In this document: in pieces, positions 60,678 to 64,000 of the stretch
How positions within the stretch are numbered: position 1 is the first letter of the stretch
Layout: each line of letters opens with the position of its first letter
Assembly (NCBI GenBank): GCA_963754335.1
Contig: CAVWFQ010000004.1
Coordinates: 62,001-126,000 of the forward strand
From: JBBSDP01 sp963754335
Lineage (GTDB): Bacteria; Planctomycetota; Phycisphaerae; Tepidisphaerales; Tepidisphaeraceae
Direction: 5' to 3'
DNA: 64,000 nt
Translations under genes and position numbers: made by a program
The notes under the pieces: model-generated
The model's database searches: none
Seen by the model: only the letters and a program-made list of their open reading frames with translations
What the model was told of the DNA's origin: nothing

Positions 60678-61943
60678 TCATTTCTTCCCAATACAAAAGA
60701 GAGTCTCACTCCCCCGAACGAAAATTTTTCCATCCGCAACCGCGGCTGACGATGCGTTGTCTCCGCCGCGAAGATCGTTCATTGCGAGCACTTTGAATTC
60801 GGGGCCGGATTGAAGGACGTAGCTCTTGTCCCCGTTGACGAAATAGATTCGCCCGTCGGCCGTGGCGAAGGGGCTGGAGAGCTTGCCGACGCCGGGCGCG
60901 TCGGCGGCGAAGAGCTGCTCGCCGGTCGCGAGCTTCCAGCAGTAGATGACCTCTTTGTCGGACGCGCGATAAACCTGCTCGCCGCTCACGACGGCCGAGC
61001 CGTATTGCGAGCGGATTTTGGGGATTTGCCATTTAACGTTGGTCTTGCTCACGTCGCCGGTACCGGTCGGATCGACGACCAGACCCGATTCACCATTTCC
61101 CGAATCGCTGAAAATAAGGCCTTGTCCGAAGGCCGGCGACGCTCCGAAGCCGCGCGCCTTGGCCCACCAGATCGGCTCGCCGCTGGCGGGGTCAAGTCCT
61201 TCGATCCTTTCCGAAGCCTGGATGATGAGCTGCGGCTTGCCGTTGACGGGGAGAAGGATCGGCGTGGTATTCGTGGTTCCTGTCTTCGCGCGCTTCTGCT
61301 GCCATTTCAGCTCGCCGGTGGTTTTGTCCAGGGACTGGAGAAAGCCGTTGCCACGTCCCTGATCGCAGAGCAGGATGACGTTGTCCTGATAGAGAATGGG
61401 GCTGGAGCAGATGCCGGGGTTGAGCATGAAGGGGCCGGGCCGCTCCTGCCGCCAGAGAAGCTTCCCGTCGAAATCCACCGCGGCGATCACCGCCGATCCG
61501 AACCAGATGTAAACCGCTTTTCCGTCCGTGACCGGCGTCGGGACCGCGTAAATCGCATACCCGGCAGATTCCTTGCCGGGCGGAATCGACGTCTTCCAGA
61601 GAAGCTTTCCATCGGCGACCTGGTAGCAACTGACAAAATGCTCGGGGATTTCCTTGTTCTTTTCCTGTTCATTGGTCTGCTTCGCGGCGGTGGTGAGAAA
61701 AAGTCGATCGCCGAAAACGATCGGGCTGGAATAGCCGGTTGTTCCCTTGAGCGATTGCTTCCAGAGGATGTTTTCGCCGGTTTTTCCGTTCCAGGTGAGC
61801 GGCAGATCCTTTTCGTCGGTCGAGCCGACGCCGGTTGGCCCGCGCCAGCCGGGCCAGTTGCCGGCGCACGCATCGCGGGCGATCAGGCATATCACCATTG
61901 CGAAAAGGATTCGGAATGGAGCGGATCCAGACAATGAAGACAT
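60678..61943 (-). CDS. Secreted PQQ-like beta-propeller protein
   Basis: 421 residues. Signal peptide APFRILFAMVICLIARDACA. Propeller blades of the PQQ/BamB type: NWPGWRGPTGVGS, ENILWKQSLKGTTGYSSPIV, DGKLLWKTSIPPGK, TGELKWQQKRA, VIYCWKLATGEQLFAADAPG. The opening WPGWRGP is typical of planctomycete outer-wall propellers. A cofactor-dependent enzyme is not implied. It converges on the toxin gene with 31 bases between. The reading frame is intact. Confidence 0.88.
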   Translation of the reverse strand: MSSLSGSAPFRILFAMVICLIARDACAGNWPGWRGPTGVGSTDEKDLPLTWNGKTGENILWKQSLKGTTGYSSPIVFGDRLFLTTAAKQTNEQEKNKEIPEHFVSCYQVADGKLLWKTSIPPGKESAGYAIYAVPTPVTDGKAVYIWFGSAVIAAVDFDGKLLWRQERPGPFMLNPGICSSPILYQDNVILLCDQGRGNGFLQSLDKTTGELKWQQKRAKTGTTNTTPILLPVNGKPQLIIQASERIEGLDPASGEPIWWAKARGFGASPAFGQGLIFSDSGNGESGLVVDPTGTGDVSKTNVKWQIPKIRSQYGSAVVSGEQVYRASDKEVIYCWKLATGEQLFAADAPGVGKLSSPFATADGRIYFVNGDKSYVLQSGPEFKVLAMNDLRGGDNASSAAVADGKIFVRGSETLFCIGKK

Positions 61944-62135
61944 GCTGACCCTTCTGTGTGAACTCTTCCGACTACCACTTTTGAAATGACTCCCTCGTCA
62001 TTTTTACTCAGCTTCGAGAGGTGGTGTTGATTGTCGCGGGATCGCCGCCTGCAACGTTCGATGATTTTGCGCGTTTGACAAAGAGGTTCTCCAGAGCGAA
62101 CTTTCCATTCCTTTCACCTACTGGAGTTGAATCGC

Positions 62136-63563
62136 GTGAACATCGTTCGATTGATTCTTCCCTGTCTTACTTTCGTTCTCTTCTCTGCGTGCCTCGCGGA
62201 CGCCCCCCCATCGACCGCTCCATCGGCTCAAACCACACAGGTTCATCGAGGCGGTCTTTCGCTTGCCATCGACGCGCAGGGCGATTTCGAGCCGGTCAAC
62301 GCTTTCGAGCTGCGTATCCGACCGAAAAGTTACGGTGGCGAGCTGACGATCGTCTCCATCGTCGCCAATGGCGCCGAAGTGAAGAAAGGGGATACGCTTC
62401 TCGAAATCGATCCGGCTCCGCTGAAAAAACAGCTATTGGCAGCTGAGAACGACCTCGCCGCTGCCGACGCAACCTGGGCCAAGACACAGGCTGACGCGAA
62501 AATCTCCGAGCAGGTTGACGCGCTGGCGATGAAGCAGCAGCAGGCTGCCTTGAAGGAGGCGCAGGACGGCCTGGCGTGGTGGGAAAAGGTCGATGGGCCG
62601 CATGCGATGACGAATAACGACTTGATCGTCAAACAATCGCAGGATCAGGTCAACGATCAGCAGGATGAGCTCGACCAGCTCAAGAAAATGTACAAGACCG
62701 AGGAGTTGACCAACGCCACCGCCGACATCGTCGTGAAGCGAGCGCTCCGCGCACTCGAACAATCCAAAATCACCCTCGCGATGGCTCAGGAGCGGTCCGC
62801 GAAATACAAGACATTTAGTTTTCCTCTCCAGAAGCAGAAAGTTCTCGATAATCTGCAGGGAGTTGAATTTGCCACGCGGCAGGTCGAGATTCAGCAGGCC
62901 CAAAGCAAAGTGCTTCGCGAGACCGGCCTGGTCACGGCAAAGACCACGCACGATGCCGCCGTCGAAAAAGTCGCCGATCTCAAGGGAGATCTCGAAAAGC
63001 TCAAGATCGAGGCTCCGTTTGACGGAACCGTGGCATACGGCATGTTCACCAGCGGCGCATTTCCAACCGATGCCCGCGCCATGCGGGTCGGCGAGCGCGT
63101 CGCCGCCCAGACTGTCCTGATGACGCTGCTCGCTCCAGGAAAACTCCGCGCCGTGGTCGATCTGCCGGAGGCGAAATTCGACAATCTTAAGGCAGGAACA
63201 CGCGCCACGCTGACGCCGGTTGCGTTTCCCGAGCTTCGGCTGGAAGCGACATGCGACGCCGTGCCACGGACGGCCGCCGCCAGCCAGAGCGGTCCCGTCT
63301 ATGCGCAAACGCTCACACTCGCCGCGACGGATCCACGACTTGTGGCGGGGAACAAATTCGATCTGCATATCGAGGCGAACCTCGCGGACAACGTCCTTCT
63401 TGTTCCAACCAGTGCTATTGCCAACTCGACAGTCTGGGTAAAACGCCCAACTGGAGAGAATCAGGCGTGCAAGGTCGTGGCTGGCCGCTCCGACGGAAAA
63501 TCGACTGAGATTCTTAGCGGTCTAAATGAGGGAGACGAAGTACTCACGCAGGCTAAATCGTGA
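62136..63563 (+). CDS. Lipoprotein periplasmic adaptor (HlyD/RND type)
   Basis: 475 residues from GTG 62136, with GGAG ten bases upstream; TTG 62127 is also open but lies too close to it. Signal and lipobox VLFSAC. Biotinyl-lipoyl half (SIVANGAEVKKGDTLLEIDP), a long coiled-coil hairpin (about residues 100-270), the second half (LEKLKIEAPFDGTVAYGMFT), then beta-barrel segments (KAGTRATLTPVAFPELRLEA, PTSAIANSTVWVKRPTGENQ). It would bridge an inner-membrane pump or ABC transporter to an outer channel; neither partner gene is in the window. The long coiled coil and lack of a nearby pump are its notable points. The reading frame is intact. Confidence 0.85.
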   Translation: MNIVRLILPCLTFVLFSACLADAPPSTAPSAQTTQVHRGGLSLAIDAQGDFEPVNAFELRIRPKSYGGELTIVSIVANGAEVKKGDTLLEIDPAPLKKQLLAAENDLAAADATWAKTQADAKISEQVDALAMKQQQAALKEAQDGLAWWEKVDGPHAMTNNDLIVKQSQDQVNDQQDELDQLKKMYKTEELTNATADIVVKRALRALEQSKITLAMAQERSAKYKTFSFPLQKQKVLDNLQGVEFATRQVEIQQAQSKVLRETGLVTAKTTHDAAVEKVADLKGDLEKLKIEAPFDGTVAYGMFTSGAFPTDARAMRVGERVAAQTVLMTLLAPGKLRAVVDLPEAKFDNLKAGTRATLTPVAFPELRLEATCDAVPRTAAASQSGPVYAQTLTLAATDPRLVAGNKFDLHIEANLADNVLLVPTSAIANSTVWVKRPTGENQACKVVAGRSDGKSTEILSGLNEGDEVLTQAKS

Positions 63564-63596
63564 CAGAATCGATCGTGAAAATGTTGTGGTCCTTCC

Positions 63597-63620
63597 GTGG
63601 CACGGGCGTCCCGCCCGTGC
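63597..63620. repeat. Single arm of palindrome A
   Basis: GTGGCACGGGCGTCCCGCCC, then GTGC: the left arm of the 3234 element with one change (T to C), but no complementary arm follows. It is a truncated copy. Confidence 0.85.
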
Positions 63621-63649
63621 TCCAACTCAATATCCAATCCCGGGAAGAA

Positions 63650-63716
63650 AGAGAACCGCGGATGACGCGGATAAGCAGGCATTTATCCGCGCCATCCGCG
63701 AAATCCGCGGTTGCTC
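63650..63716. repeat. CGCGGAT inverted repeat, family O
   Basis: The left AACCGCGGATGACGCGGATA and right TTATCCGCGCCATCCGCGAA (then ATCCGCGGTT) fold on each other. It overlaps the start of the following gene, including its ATG. Confidence 0.78.
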
Positions 63717-64000
63717 TTCTCCTCATTCTCCTGGTCCGTGCGAATACCGCCCTCGGTCAAACGACACAACCAACCACGGAGCCCGCCCAGACGATTCCCG
63801 AAGCGATTTCCCGCGGTGTTAAATTTCTCGTGGAAGACCAGAACAAAGACGGCTCCTGGGGCACCGGCACCGAAACGCGCGGCACCGAAGTGGTGGCGGC
63901 CGTTCCCGGCTCGCATGATGGATTCCGGATCGGCACCACCGCGCTGGCGCTGATGGCTCTCCGCGAAGTAGGAGAGAAGCCGGCCCACGATCGAGCCCTG
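63662..64000 (+). CDS. Secreted toroid-like protein 2 (partial, runs off the window)
   Basis: The first 113 residues only. The ATG at 63662 lies in repeat O, which also encodes the n-region (TRISRHLSAPSAK). The signal peptide continues SAVALLLILLVRANTALGQ. The mature part (IPEAISRGVKFLVEDQNKDG, SWGTGTETRGTEVVAAV, GTTALALMALREVG) matches the alpha/alpha-toroid, terpene-cyclase-like family of the 56111-57334 gene. The frame stays open to the window end. Confidence 0.75.
   Translation, partial: MTRISRHLSAPSAKSAVALLLILLVRANTALGQTTQPTTEPAQTIPEAISRGVKFLVEDQNKDGSWGTGTETRGTEVVAAVPGSHDGFRIGTTALALMALREVGEKPAHDRAL

Overview
ORGANISM. The window looks like chromosome of a Planctomycetota bacterium, most probably class Phycisphaerae (Tepidisphaerales-like); this placement is inferred from gene content only. 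Pointers are a PSCyt1/DUF1549/LamG/DUF1553 secreted cytochrome next to a Tat-exported DUF1501 protein, two PEP-CTERM proteins ending in PEPAS...LLARR, ThuA, lipoprotein lactonase, PQQ-propeller and toroid (squalene-cyclase-like) secreted proteins, giant FlgD-Ig/propeller/CBM9-like proteins, and many non-coding palindromes between genes. No rRNA, phage, transposase or CRISPR was seen.

LAYOUT. 0-3 kb: NtrC-type regulator, alanine dehydrogenase, TPR protein. 3-8 kb: metallophosphoesterase, then pyrR-pyrB-pyrC, then hicB-hicA and a tRNA-Met(CAT). 8-15 kb: M50 protease, pabA/trpG plus an overlapping unknown gene, dinB, a small lipoprotein, comEC. 15-21 kb: pilB-like, pilT-like and a second pilB-like ATPase, no other pilus gene. 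21-30 kb (minus strand): peptidoglycan amidase, Lhr helicase, ThuA, lactonase, pdxH. 30-39 kb: NDH-2 fused to a cyclic-nucleotide domain, two PEP-CTERM proteins with a pdxH remnant between them, a deoxyhypusine-synthase-like gene, family 4 uracil-DNA glycosylase, dnaA. 39-56 kb: secreted catabolic region (cytochrome, DUF1501, GH38, PA14-like, two giant paralogous propeller proteins). 56-64 kb: toroid protein, ECF sigma / anti-sigma / HtrA-like pseudoprotease, parDE-like pair, PQQ propeller, HlyD-type adaptor and the start of a second toroid protein.

TWO GLOBAL FEATURES. First, about 33 single-base (rarely two-base) frame breaks occur in 19 of about 42 genes, including dnaA, pyrB, pyrC, pilB and pilT. 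Repairing each restores a protein of normal family length, so I read them as consensus errors in the assembly, not as gene decay, and give each such gene as one interval. Second, at least ten sequence families of dispersed inverted repeats lie in the gaps and in places enter genes: one is carried in frame inside Lhr, two form the N-terminal part of signal peptides, one palindrome supplies the stop codons of two convergent genes, and one supplies the lactonase stop. No enzyme that could move them is in the window.

HOW THE GENES FIT TOGETHER. The clearest units are pyrRBC (pyrimidine synthesis), the 39-56 kb glycan/organic-matter degradation region, and the sigma / anti-sigma / pseudoprotease set. 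The rest is housekeeping and accessory genes separated by repeats.
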